The position numbers and the translations under genes were made by a program. Below are positions 7,075 to 15,665 of a stretch of 64,000 bases of DNA, in pieces. The stretch lies in assembly GCA_026418275.1 (NCBI GenBank), contig JAOABQ010000045.1:124001-188000 (forward strand), read 5' to 3'. The notes below the pieces were generated by a model. The model did no database searches. It saw nothing but the letters and a program-made list of their open reading frames with translations, and was not told where the DNA came from. This stretch comes from Clostridia bacterium. GTDB lineage: Bacteria > Bacillota > Clostridia > Acetivibrionales > DSM-2933. Every line of letters starts with the position of its first letter. Position 1 is the first letter of the stretch.

Positions 7075-8796
7075 ATGGAAAATAACCGGGAAGTTTTAAA
7101 GATCGTCGTGGTAGGCCATGTGGACCATGGTAAATCCACTGTTATAGGTAGATTGCTGTATGATACAAAATCTGTCCCCGAAGGGAAAATTGAGAGGGTA
7201 AAAAAGACTTGTAAAGAGAAGGGGAAACCCTTTGAATATGCGTATTTGCTGGATGCTTTTGAAGAAGAACAAAAGCAGGGTATAACCATTGATACCACAC
7301 AGCTTCAATTCTTCACTGAAAAAAGGGACTATGTCATTATTGATGCACCGGGACATAAGGAGTTTTTAAAGAATATGATCTCGGGGGCAGCCAATGCGGA
7401 AGCAGCCTTACTCATAATCGATGCCTATGAGGGAGTACAGGAGCAGTCCAAGCGGCATGGATATATCCTTTCACTTCTTGGCATACAAAAGGTTTATATC
7501 ATTGTGAATAAAATGGACTTAATCGATTATTCCGAAGAGAAATTTAACAGCATCAAGCAGGAGATGAATGAATTCTTAAACAACCTGCACGTGTATCCCA
7601 TGAAGTATATACCCATCTCTGCATTTTACGGGGAAAACATGACCTCTCAATCGGAGAAAATGCCATGGTATAAGGGAGAGCCCATTTTAGGGGCGATTGA
7701 TCTCATTGAAAAGGATAAGGGCCTTGCGGATAAGCCTTTAAGGTTCCCGATTCAGGATGTTTATAAATTTGATAAGCACAGAAGAATTATTGCCGGAAGA
7801 ATTGAGTCGGGAAGCCTCAATGTAGGTGACGAGATTTTAATTTCTCCAAGCAATAAGGTAACCCGGGTAAAAACCATCGAGTATTGGCAGGAAAAGGATA
7901 AGAAGGATACGGTTTATGCCGGAATGTCGGTAGGGATTACGGTAGAGGATGAGTTTTTCAATAAACGGGGAGAAGTAATAACCCATAAGGAAACCGCACC
8001 CTTGATTTCGGATATTTTTAGGGCGAATTTATTCTGGATGGGTAAAACTCCGCTGGTGAAAGGCAAAAAGTATAAGCTGAAGCTGGCAACCCAGGAAGTT
8101 GAGTGCGAGGTTGTAGCGGTGAATAAGGTAATTGATGCAACCACGCTGGAGACAATAGAAAATGCAGAGGATGTAAAAACCAACGATGTTGGGGAAGTAA
8201 CCATTAGGACGAAGGAAATGATAAGCTTTGATGAATTTAAAAACAATCAGAATACAGGCCGTTTTGTCATTGTAGATGGCTATGATGTAACCGGCGGCGG
8301 GATTGTTTCCGGATTGGTGAAGGGGATTGAGACCCAATGCAAGCTGGTTAAAAAAGATTTGGAGATAACTTTAGGCGCTTTTGATGAATATTACTTTGTT
8401 CTTTCAGAGAACATGGTGAGAAAGATAGCAGCAAGGCCGGAAAGCTTTGAGGTTGGAGACGTACTGCCGCTGTCTGGGGATACTTATGCATTCCCCCAAG
8501 ATATCGATATTTTAGATTTGAAATCAGGCTTGGCAGCAAAGATAAGGAAGTCTTTGCTTCAGGATGTGGTAAAGCTTTCGGAGTACAGTTATGGCTCTCA
8601 TCCGATGATAGACAGCAGAGGATTTTACATCAAGGTCCAGTCGGAGGCGGATTACAAAAAGGTTTACAAAATTTTGGAAGAGAACAATCAAGTTATAACC
8701 ACGGATTTTGCCAACCGCTGGTTTGATTTTAATCAATTCAGAAAAGTTAAATTGAGAAATACTCTCAATTTACACAGTGCTGAGTTTGAAATTTAA
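7075..8796 (+). CDS. cysN: Sulfate adenylyltransferase subunit 1 (GTPase)
   Basis: A 573-residue translation-factor-like GTPase: G1 GHVDHGKST (near 13), G3 DAPGH, G4 NKMD. It hydrolyses GTP to drive CysD. The protein is about 100 residues longer than E. coli CysN; the extra C-terminal part (after roughly 460) is not a CysC kinase, because no further P-loop is visible. I set the start at ATG 7075 with TTGGAGG 7 bases ahead; an in-frame TTG at 7021 lacks a ribosome site. It is the last gene of the sulfur operon and is followed by a strong hairpin. Confidence 0.93.
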   Translation: MENNREVLKIVVVGHVDHGKSTVIGRLLYDTKSVPEGKIERVKKTCKEKGKPFEYAYLLDAFEEEQKQGITIDTTQLQFFTEKRDYVIIDAPGHKEFLKNMISGAANAEAALLIIDAYEGVQEQSKRHGYILSLLGIQKVYIIVNKMDLIDYSEEKFNSIKQEMNEFLNNLHVYPMKYIPISAFYGENMTSQSEKMPWYKGEPILGAIDLIEKDKGLADKPLRFPIQDVYKFDKHRRIIAGRIESGSLNVGDEILISPSNKVTRVKTIEYWQEKDKKDTVYAGMSVGITVEDEFFNKRGEVITHKETAPLISDIFRANLFWMGKTPLVKGKKYKLKLATQEVECEVVAVNKVIDATTLETIENAEDVKTNDVGEVTIRTKEMISFDEFKNNQNTGRFVIVDGYDVTGGGIVSGLVKGIETQCKLVKKDLEITLGAFDEYYFVLSENMVRKIAARPESFEVGDVLPLSGDTYAFPQDIDILDLKSGLAAKIRKSLLQDVVKLSEYSYGSHPMIDSRGFYIKVQSEADYKKVYKILEENNQVITTDFANRWFDFNQFRKVKLRNTLNLHSAEFEI

Positions 8797-8813
8797 TATT
8801 TTTTAAGAGGATC

Positions 8814-8863
8814 ATAATAAAAGGTACCAAATTGCATAAATGCAATTTGGTACCTTTTATTAT
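8814..8863. terminator. Perfect 23-bp hairpin, probable terminator of the sulfur operon
   Basis: Positions 8814-8836 and 8841-8863 are exact reverse complements over 23 bases with a TAAA loop. The outer part is A/T-rich and holds TTTTATTAT on the plus strand, giving a U-rich 3' side; the centre contains GGTACC on each arm. It starts 18 bases after the cysN stop. Confidence 0.75.
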
Positions 8864-8952
8864 GAAGGGTGGAATTACCGGTATGCTGCAAACAATCATC
8901 CGCAAAAATTAAAAAAATTAATAACGCTTACAATTTTATTTTGATTTTCAAC

Positions 8953-8982
8953 TTGAGATAAATTAAAATAAGGATATATAAT
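8953..8982 (+). promoter_or_regulatory. Putative sigma-A promoter for the 9.0 kb cassette
   Basis: TTGAGA (8953-8958), an 18-base spacer and TATAAT (8977-8982). The predicted transcript start, near 8989, leaves a leader of only about 10-25 bases before the first gene of the cassette. Confidence 0.55.
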
Positions 8983-8999
8983 AGAGAAATAAACTTTAA

Positions 9000-9785
9000 T
9001 TGGGGTGTTTTACCATTACTACACTAAAGACACTAAAGGATTACCATATTCCTATATTAGGATACCTGAGAATATCAACCCTTACAGAAGAAGATTTCAG
9101 TAAGGCCTCTAAGGAATTTGAGAACACAGAGCTAAAAATTCCATGTGTTTCCCATGAAGATCTTTTGGAATACTTGCATTATCAGGTTGATCTGTTTCTC
9201 TTGAAATTTTATTCAAATGCCAAAAAACTTACAAATGAGAAAACACAGCAGAAATTAAGGTATCTCCATGACCGGTTAAACCATTGTTACCCTCAGTTTT
9301 TTTCCATAGAGGATATCCATGAGGATTCCTTAAGGCCTAAGCCGATATCGCCGCTTAAGCTTAAAAAATATATCAATGCCCTTGTAAACGCCGGATATCC
9401 GCATCAGATACTGGTTTTTGGGTATCGGAATATTTTAGACGGATGGGACATTGGAAGAGTTATTGAGGAGTTATCAAAGGAAACTTTAGATACGATTTAT
9501 ATTCAATTCATCAATGAATATTCGCAGCAATCCGATTTGCCTTCTTTTGTGATCAGTTTATGCTTTATCCGTTTACGTGAGAAGCTTTCAGAGAGGCTTA
9601 TTGACATACTCATAAAAAGCGATACCGTTACAGCACTAAACAACAAGGATATATTAGAGTGTATTACAGGTCTTACCTATTTAAAGTCGTATTACAATAA
9701 AAATCCTGAGCATGATATTTCCAACTGGTGTTATCGCATTCAGAAGAAAACAGTGAAAAATTTAGCCCAGTGTTTTTTGAGTTAG
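9000..9785 (+). CDS. Unrecognised helical protein with a non-standard start codon
   Basis: About 256-261 residues, probably all-alpha and soluble; I see no transmembrane segment, signal peptide, nucleotide-binding motif or known domain. The frame has no ATG or GTG near its beginning: it opens after a stop at 8997-8999, and the only candidates are TTG 9000 (no ribosome site) and ATT 9015, which has GGGGTG (9002-9007) 7 bases upstream. No methionine codon occurs early. It begins a three-gene cassette with the zinc-finger protein at 9913 and the Lon-like membrane protein at 10448, behind a consensus promoter. The function is unknown. Confidence 0.65.
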   Translation: MGCFTITTLKTLKDYHIPILGYLRISTLTEEDFSKASKEFENTELKIPCVSHEDLLEYLHYQVDLFLLKFYSNAKKLTNEKTQQKLRYLHDRLNHCYPQFFSIEDIHEDSLRPKPISPLKLKKYINALVNAGYPHQILVFGYRNILDGWDIGRVIEELSKETLDTIYIQFINEYSQQSDLPSFVISLCFIRLREKLSERLIDILIKSDTVTALNNKDILECITGLTYLKSYYNKNPEHDISNWCYRIQKKTVKNLAQCFLS

Positions 9786-9844
9786 TGCTTTTTAACACAA
9801 CGAATTTTAAGTTTCAAAGTTTTAAAAATGCACTTCATCTGTTT

Positions 9845-9885
9845 GTGCCTCGCATACCCTAGAAAAGTATTACGTTACGAGGCAC
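9845..9885 (+). promoter_or_regulatory. 8-bp inverted repeat before the zinc-finger gene
   Basis: GTGCCTCG (9845-9852) pairs exactly with CGAGGCAC (9878-9885) across a 25-base loop, 27 bases before the ATG at 9913. It could be an mRNA hairpin or an operator; no T-run follows, so a terminator is unlikely. Confidence 0.4.
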
Positions 9886-9912
9886 TAGACGCGTATTTTT
9901 AAGGAGATTGTT

Positions 9913-10404
9913 ATGAATACAAATGTCTGTTGCCCCAAAGAAGAGCAGCTCTTCAAATACATATTCAGCACCCTTTCTAGCCAGGAAACCCTTGAACTGG
10001 ATAGTCATTTTTATTACTGTTTTGAATGCTCCCATAAAATGAGAGCTTTGAGAGAAGCACATTCTTATTTGCTTTCACTGAAGGCCTCCACATATATGGG
10101 GCAAAAATACAAAGAGCACCAATGTGATATTGCCATGCTTCCCGCGGCAGGTTCCGATGATCTTCGAGGTTTCTCCGAGGTTAAGTCTTTGAATGGACGA
10201 TATACCATCCGGATTATACCTTTTGCTAACAGTTCCAAAGCAGTTATTGAGGTTTTGCTAGAGGATAAAAACCTTGAGGGTACGATACAAATTGAAAATG
10301 AGCATGGCGTAATTTTTGAGGCACCATTAAGAAAAGGGGTTGCATGTCAGGAAGTCAATACCCCTATAGATTTAAGAAGTATTCTAATTTCACTAAAGTT
10401 TTGA
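9913..10404 (+). CDS. Soluble zinc-finger (anti-sigma ZAS-like) protein
   Basis: A 163-residue protein. The N-terminal 55 residues match the anti-sigma zinc-finger layout: an early Cys (VCCPKEEQLFKYI) then H-x3-C-x2-C in SHFYYCFECSHKM. Unlike usual membrane anti-sigma factors it has no transmembrane helix; the C-terminal 75 residues alternate beta-strand-like stretches (YTIRIIPFANSSKAVIEVLL) and look like a small beta-domain. No sigma factor gene is adjacent. It has AAGGAG before the ATG and precedes a Lon-like membrane protein, whose cytoplasmic peptidase domain could act on it (inference). The target is unknown. Confidence 0.7.
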   Translation: MNTNVCCPKEEQLFKYIFSTLSSQETLELDSHFYYCFECSHKMRALREAHSYLLSLKASTYMGQKYKEHQCDIAMLPAAGSDDLRGFSEVKSLNGRYTIRIIPFANSSKAVIEVLLEDKNLEGTIQIENEHGVIFEAPLRKGVACQEVNTPIDLRSILISLKF

Positions 10405-10447
10405 TCGCACCTATGAATTTCTATAAATCAACAAGTTGAGGTCAGCC

Positions 10448-11842
10448 ATGAATGTTTTTGCGCTATTTGACGACAGAAGTGTAGAAAGTATCAAACTTGA
10501 GATTTTACACCCTTCCAGAAAGGGGGAACGGGTTGATATCACTTATCGCAGCTCAATCCCCGATAATATTGTAGAGTCTTTGGATACCGGCATAAAAGAA
10601 GCCTTTGTTATGCTTTCAAAAAACATTAAAAATACACCCAATAAGATCTCAATTTGGTTTAGAGGTTTTGAAAAGACAGTCCAGGGCAACAGTACGGATT
10701 TGGCATTTGCCATGGCACTTATAGCAACCTATTCAGAGTCCCTATTTCCAGGACATGCTGTTCTTTCAAAGACAATTTATACCACTGGAATTATTGGTAA
10801 AAACGGTGAAATTCAAAGAGTGAATGGTGTTATTGATAAATTGATCGGTGCCTTTAAGTCATCTCAAAATTACCAAAACAGCATATTTCTATATCCTGCG
10901 GAGAACGAACTGGAAGTTACCGGCTTCGTTTGTTCCAATAAGCTCTTTGAAGACGCTTTAAAAAAGGGCGAATTTTTATTAAGACCTGTCAAAACGTTAA
11001 GTGAAGCATTGGAAGTGTTAGATTTAATTAAAAAAGTAAAGAAAAAGGCAGTTCTGTTACCAAGAATACTCCTTTTGGGGTTATGCAGTGTTGCAGGTCT
11101 TGTTTTTATTTATAGCTGGAAAGTAGTCAAGAAACCAGAAGTTACCGTAAAACCTACCGTTACATCTAATTCTACGATTCTACCACATAAAGGTTTTACG
11201 GGCACAGAAAAACCTCCCCAAGCCACTGCGCCTCAATTTACTGCAGGTTTGTCTCCAAACCCATCGGTAACGCCCAATGTTCCTAGCTTGGCGGATGGGA
11301 ATAAACTTAGAACCGATACTCCGGTAATTCTGGCTTTAAAGCCTACAGACATTCCAATTGTGAAACCAACACCTGCGAATGAGAATTTAATCAACGAATA
11401 TAATGATGGCAGAATAAAGTTCCAATATCCCGGTGGGTGGCACTTTAACAGGAATTCTCAAGATAATACCGGATTAGCATGGAATAAGAATATTAAAATA
11501 GAAGTAACCTATACATCTTTGGTCCAACTGACAGGGGAGCCTTTTATAGATACAACACTGGAAGGGATTTATGAAAAAGTTTCCAAAAGCAATTCTCCTT
11601 ACATTTCTATTTTGGAAACACAAAAATATGATCATTGTATAACGGTAATTCGTGATGATTATTTCAATCACATTTATACAAGGGGAGTTGGTAAAAATGT
11701 GCCTGAGGTACAGATCGTCGTTGCTTATTATAATTCTCAAAACAACGGTTTCACTTATCCGTTAACTCCCTCGCAAACAGACCTCCAATATCTTAGCAAT
11801 ATAACCGAGATTATCCGCAAATCCATTAGAGTCATTGACTGA
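10448..11842 (+). CDS. Lon-like (S16) Ser/Lys peptidase domain, membrane-anchored, with external domain
   Basis: 464 residues in four parts. Residues 1-195 resemble the Lon proteolytic domain: the serine motif QGNSTDLAFAMAL (Ser82) and the lysine motif TGIIGKNGEIQRVNGVIDKL (Lys131) keep both catalytic residues. There is no AAA+ domain. Residues 201-224 form one transmembrane helix after a KKVKKKA basic patch, so the peptidase faces the cytoplasm. Residues 230-310 are a Pro/Thr linker. The last 150 residues form a separate outside domain beginning near FQYPGGWHFN. GAGG 6 bases before ATG 10448 decides the start. The layout mirrors transmembrane sensors such as RsgI-type anti-sigma factors with a peptidase in place of the inner domain. 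Its substrate is unknown; the neighbouring zinc-finger protein is a candidate. Confidence 0.75.
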   Translation: MNVFALFDDRSVESIKLEILHPSRKGERVDITYRSSIPDNIVESLDTGIKEAFVMLSKNIKNTPNKISIWFRGFEKTVQGNSTDLAFAMALIATYSESLFPGHAVLSKTIYTTGIIGKNGEIQRVNGVIDKLIGAFKSSQNYQNSIFLYPAENELEVTGFVCSNKLFEDALKKGEFLLRPVKTLSEALEVLDLIKKVKKKAVLLPRILLLGLCSVAGLVFIYSWKVVKKPEVTVKPTVTSNSTILPHKGFTGTEKPPQATAPQFTAGLSPNPSVTPNVPSLADGNKLRTDTPVILALKPTDIPIVKPTPANENLINEYNDGRIKFQYPGGWHFNRNSQDNTGLAWNKNIKIEVTYTSLVQLTGEPFIDTTLEGIYEKVSKSNSPYISILETQKYDHCITVIRDDYFNHIYTRGVGKNVPEVQIVVAYYNSQNNGFTYPLTPSQTDLQYLSNITEIIRKSIRVID

Positions 11843-11890
11843 GCTGAGCCTATCAAAAGAGTAGAATAAGGATAATGAGGGTTAGAGATG

Positions 11891-11973
11891 AGATACCCGG
11901 TTTACATTGGCCGGAAGTATAATAATAATTTTTCCGGAAAATTAGAGGGCGCTAAATTTTTTCTTGGGTATCT
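11891..11973 (+). terminator. Nested inverted repeats and probable terminator after the Lon-like gene
   Basis: Outer arms AGATACCC (11891-11898) and GGGTATCT (11966-11973) enclose CCGGAA (11911-11916)/TTCCGG (11932-11937) and a small TTAG/CTAA hairpin that is followed by six T (about 11943-11962). The last hairpin could end the transcript; the nested form also allows a structured RNA ahead of the gene at 12054. Confidence 0.45.
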
Positions 11974-12053
11974 TTAACACTTATAAAGGTTTTCTAAAAG
12001 AACTGAGACATCATTTTATGTAGATATAATCTTTTTTATAGGAGGGTAGGGAA

Positions 12054-13856
12054 ATGTTTCTAAAAAAACGATTTATTGTAGTTTTGTTTGTGACATTCAT
12101 TTTTATGGAGTTCATTCCGGCCGGTATCTTTCAAGGGATGAACAGTGTTGGGGGATTTGCTGCATCGGAAACTACGAGTGCCATTGAAGATGCATATGTA
12201 GTTGAAGCATCTTCTACAACAAATTATGGGTCAACTCCGCTCCTTTATGTTAAAAGCACTCATTCATACGGATACTCAAGACAAAGCTACATCAAGGATC
12301 GATTTACTTCCAATACCGTTACCAGAGCGACCTTGAATTTTTATGTGGAAAGTGTAGGAAAAAGGTCCGTAACCCTATCTGTATACGGACTTCCTGATGA
12401 TAACTGGAATGAAAACGAAATAACATGGGACAACAAACCGGAAACACCGGAGCAGATTTATTGCGGAAGCCTTACCCCAAGAGCACCAGGTTGGTATTCC
12501 GTCGATGTAACATCTTATGTCAAGACACAGCTCAAAGATAAGGTAGTTTCCTTTCTTATCTTAGATGTACTAAAAGGAAATGATTTTGTGAAGATTTCAT
12601 CAAGAGAGGGAACATATAAGTCTTATTTGGAGATTGATGGGGACGATACTGCTTCGTCAGGTACACCCAAGCCTCCAACAGATGTACTTACTACACCATC
12701 TCCAACCCCAACACCCGCTGATATGATTTTTTCTGAGGGGTTTGAAGTTAGGTTGGGTACGATTGGCCGATGGACTAAACACGGGATATCCATATCAACG
12801 GAAAATGCTGTTGAGGGAAGGAACTCCGTGGCTATGGATAAGGATGATTATATCGAAAAGAATATCAGTACAGAAGGATATCACCGTATTCAATTGGAAT
12901 ATTTCAGGCTTGTCAGGTATTTTGAAAGCGGTGACCATTTTTTTGTTCAATGGACTGCGGACGGGATAAATTGGATTACCCTGGAAGATACAATGGGAAG
13001 TACTGCATGGACACATCAAATATGGCAGCTGCCTTCCAGCGCAGATAATAACGCGAATTTTAAAATTAGATTTGCAGCCAAAGCGAGTGCCGGACACTGG
13101 ACTTATGTAGATAATGTAATCCTGAAAGCCAAGCCGCTTTCACCTATGCCTACACCGGTGACGAAGCCAACGGCATCCCAAACCAATACACCCTCGCCTA
13201 TTGGAAATATCTATACGCCAACCCCAACAGCTACAAAACTGCTGCCTACCAATACACCGACTATAACTCCGGTTAAAGTGGACATTATTTCCTTTCGTGA
13301 TATTAAAAATCATTGGGTTGAGGAATATATCAAGAAATTGCAGCATTATAGGTTTAACATCACCGGGTATAAGGATGGAACCTTAAAACCCAATAATACC
13401 GTATCCCGTGCAGAAATGGCCGTTTTGCTTTCCAATTTTATAAGGGATGAAAACCCTTATAAAAATGAAATCCTGCTATTTAAGGATTCCAAGGAAATTC
13501 CCCCTTGGGCTGAAAAGGGAATTTCCTTTGCGCTTCAAAAAGGTTTTTTAAAGGGGTATCAAGATAATACTTTCAAACCCTTCAACAAGGTTTCAAGAAA
13601 AGAACTGATAGTCATTGCCATGCGGGCATTTGGGTTTAAAGAAGCAACAGCCATAAATATAAAGTTTACCGATTCCAATAGCATTCCTAAATGGGCACTG
13701 GGCTATATCATAAAAGCCCTTGAACTGGGAATCATTGAAGTACATGGTGATAAGCTGTTAAAACCGGATCAACCGGTTACACGCGCGGAAACTTTTGCAA
13801 TGATCTGCAATTGTATAGAAGTCAAAATAGGAAAACCGGCCAAACCTTCGTTTTGA
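12054..13856 (+). CDS. S-layer-anchored exported protein with DNRLRE domain
   Basis: 600 residues. A basic start MFLKKRF and hydrophobic stretch form a signal peptide ending near residue 38. Residues 40-200 are a DNRLRE-type domain (strand-rich, with NWNENEITWDNKP), found in carbohydrate-active and adhesive surface proteins. After a Pro/Thr linker comes a jelly-roll-like domain (about 225-360, WTADGINW), another linker, and three SLH repeats (about 415-600) with TVSRAEMA and PVTRAETFA motifs. SLH repeats bind pyruvylated cell-wall polymer, so the protein is displayed on the surface. No catalytic domain is seen; it may bind polysaccharide or play a structural role. GGAGGGTAGGGA precedes the ATG. 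Confidence 0.85.
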   Translation: MFLKKRFIVVLFVTFIFMEFIPAGIFQGMNSVGGFAASETTSAIEDAYVVEASSTTNYGSTPLLYVKSTHSYGYSRQSYIKDRFTSNTVTRATLNFYVESVGKRSVTLSVYGLPDDNWNENEITWDNKPETPEQIYCGSLTPRAPGWYSVDVTSYVKTQLKDKVVSFLILDVLKGNDFVKISSREGTYKSYLEIDGDDTASSGTPKPPTDVLTTPSPTPTPADMIFSEGFEVRLGTIGRWTKHGISISTENAVEGRNSVAMDKDDYIEKNISTEGYHRIQLEYFRLVRYFESGDHFFVQWTADGINWITLEDTMGSTAWTHQIWQLPSSADNNANFKIRFAAKASAGHWTYVDNVILKAKPLSPMPTPVTKPTASQTNTPSPIGNIYTPTPTATKLLPTNTPTITPVKVDIISFRDIKNHWVEEYIKKLQHYRFNITGYKDGTLKPNNTVSRAEMAVLLSNFIRDENPYKNEILLFKDSKEIPPWAEKGISFALQKGFLKGYQDNTFKPFNKVSRKELIVIAMRAFGFKEATAINIKFTDSNSIPKWALGYIIKALELGIIEVHGDKLLKPDQPVTRAETFAMICNCIEVKIGKPAKPSF

Positions 13857-13945
13857 TTCAGCAAAGTAGATTCTAGGTTATAAGGTCTTTTACTTTTACT
13901 TTCCTTTTACCCTAGGAAAACTTCCTAAAATTTAGATGAAATTTA

Positions 13946-13974
13946 TTGCAATGTGGTAAAAATTAATATATAAT
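13946..13974 (+). promoter_or_regulatory. Sigma-A promoter of the carboxyltransferase operon
   Basis: TTGCAA (13946-13951), 17-base spacer, TATAAT (13969-13974). The expected start of transcription, near 13981, coincides with the first base of the palindrome at 13981-14001. Confidence 0.75.
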
Positions 13975-13980
13975 TTTTAT

Positions 13981-14001
13981 AATTAGTACCAGGTACTAAT
14001 T
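13981..14001. promoter_or_regulatory. FapR-like operator palindrome
   Basis: A perfect 10-bp palindrome with one central base: AATTAGTACC-A-GGTACTAATT. It closely resembles the TTAGTACC half-site operator of FapR, the malonyl-CoA-sensing repressor of lipid synthesis in Firmicutes (known family). It overlaps the predicted transcription start of an acyl-CoA carboxyltransferase operon, the classic repressor position. That FapR binds here is inference. Confidence 0.65.
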
Positions 14002-14087
14002 AAGATTATGGAAATGTTAACTTAATGTGGTAATTAGGTATACCGTATAGAACGAGGAAAATATTTTAGAATATGGGGTGGATTTGA

Positions 14088-15638
14088 ATGTCAACAATGG
14101 ATAAAGTAAGCCAGCTCATTGAAAAGAAGGAAAAGGTTGCACTTGGCGGAGGGCTGGAAAAACAGGCAAAACAGCATGAGTCCGGGAAAATGACAGCAAG
14201 GGAAAGGCTTAGCGTGCTTTTCGACGAGAATAGCTTTGTGGAAGTGGATGCATTTGTTGAAACCAGAAGTATTGAATTTGATATGCAGAAAAAGAAGGTT
14301 CCGGGGGATGGGGTTGTTACTGGCTACGGAACAGTGAATGGAAGACTTGTATTTGTCTCCTCCCAGGACTTTACAGTCATTGGCGGATCCCTTGGGGAAA
14401 TGCATGCAAAGAAAATAACCAAAGTGATGGATATGGCCTTGAAAATGGGCGCTCCCTTTATAAGCATTAATGACTCAGGCGGAGCAAGAATCGAAGAAGG
14501 GATTGATGCTTTAAGCGGTTTCGGGGATATATTCTATAGAAATACCCTGGCATCCGGAGTCATCCCTCAGATATCCGTTATCATGGGACCATGCGCAGGT
14601 GGAGCGGTTTATTCTCCTGCCATTACGGATTTCGTATTCATGGTGGAAAAAACAAGTCAAATGTTTATTACCGGTCCACAGGTAATCAAGGCGGTTACCG
14701 GCGAAGATGTAACCTTTGAAAAGCTTGGCGGTGCGGATACCCATAACGCAATCAGCGGGGTTGCTCATTTCAAGAGTTCTAATGAAGCGGAGTGTATTGA
14801 AGAAATCAAGCGTCTTCTAAGCTTCCTTCCGGATAACAACCTTTCGGATGCACCTCAGTATGCGTGTCAGGATGACCTTAATCAAGTAGCTGCAGAGCTC
14901 AATGATATCATTCCTGATGGTGCCAACAAACCTTATGACATGAAAGACATCATTGAAAAAATCGTAGATAACGGCGATTTCCTTGAAATACAGAAGCATT
15001 TTGCTTCAAACATTATTATCGGCTTCGGCAGACTCAACGGAAGTACAGTAGGAATCATTGCAAACCAGCCTAAGAACATGGCTGGCGTTCTGGATGTTAA
15101 TTCATCCGATAAAGGTGCAAGGTTTATACGCTTTTGCGATGCGTTCAACATTCCTGTAATCACCCTTACCGACGTGCCTGGGTATCTTCCGGGTGTGGGT
15201 CAGGAACACAACGGGGTTATCCGTCACGGTGCAAAGCTTCTCTATGCGTTTTCTGAAGCAACGGTGCCCAAAATCAACGTAATCGTAAGAAAGGCTTACG
15301 GTGGAGCCTATATCGCAATGAACAGCAAACATCTGGGGGCCGACATGGTATTTGCATGGCCGACTGCTGAAATTGCGGTAATGGGACCGGATGGGGCAGC
15401 AAACATTATATTTAAGAGGGAAATTGCTGCAGCAGAAAATCCGGCAGAAGCCAGAAGTAAAAAAATTGAAGAATACCGTGAGAAGTTTTCAAATCCCTAT
15501 GTTGCGGCTGCAAGGGGATATGTGGATGATGTAATTGAACCTTCCACGACCAGGATAAGACTCATTAGCGCCCTATCCATGCTGTCCAGCAAGAGAGAAA
15601 ACAGACCGGCTAAAAAGCACGGAAATATACCGCTTTAA
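14088..15638 (+). CDS. mmdA: Acyl-CoA carboxyltransferase (methylmalonyl-CoA/propionyl-CoA type, 12S)
   Basis: A 516-residue biotin-dependent carboxyltransferase of the PccB/MmdA/12S family. It has the paired crotonase-like halves, with SGGARIEEGI and GPCAGGAVYSPA in the first and DVPGYLPGVGQEHNG and AYGGAYIAMNSK in the second. It moves a carboxyl group between biotin and an acyl-CoA. With the biotin carrier (15666) and 5S-like subunit (16101) it forms a three-part transcarboxylase or oxaloacetate decarboxylase set, as in Clostridium thermocellum and Propionibacterium. Neither a biotin carboxylase nor a sodium-pumping beta subunit follows. GGGGTGG precedes the ATG, and a promoter with a FapR-like site lies upstream. 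Confidence 0.88.
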   Translation: MSTMDKVSQLIEKKEKVALGGGLEKQAKQHESGKMTARERLSVLFDENSFVEVDAFVETRSIEFDMQKKKVPGDGVVTGYGTVNGRLVFVSSQDFTVIGGSLGEMHAKKITKVMDMALKMGAPFISINDSGGARIEEGIDALSGFGDIFYRNTLASGVIPQISVIMGPCAGGAVYSPAITDFVFMVEKTSQMFITGPQVIKAVTGEDVTFEKLGGADTHNAISGVAHFKSSNEAECIEEIKRLLSFLPDNNLSDAPQYACQDDLNQVAAELNDIIPDGANKPYDMKDIIEKIVDNGDFLEIQKHFASNIIIGFGRLNGSTVGIIANQPKNMAGVLDVNSSDKGARFIRFCDAFNIPVITLTDVPGYLPGVGQEHNGVIRHGAKLLYAFSEATVPKINVIVRKAYGGAYIAMNSKHLGADMVFAWPTAEIAVMGPDGAANIIFKREIAAAENPAEARSKKIEEYREKFSNPYVAAARGYVDDVIEPSTTRIRLISALSMLSSKRENRPAKKHGNIPL

Positions 15639-15665
15639 AAAATTCATTCTTTAGGAGGAAGAACA

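Noticed and set aside
11881..11973. Possible fourth copy of the MITE-like family (shares GAGATGA-ATAC--GGTTTAC with copy C)
   Set aside because: The match stops after about 20 bases and the rest of the element is different; nested hairpins explain the region better.
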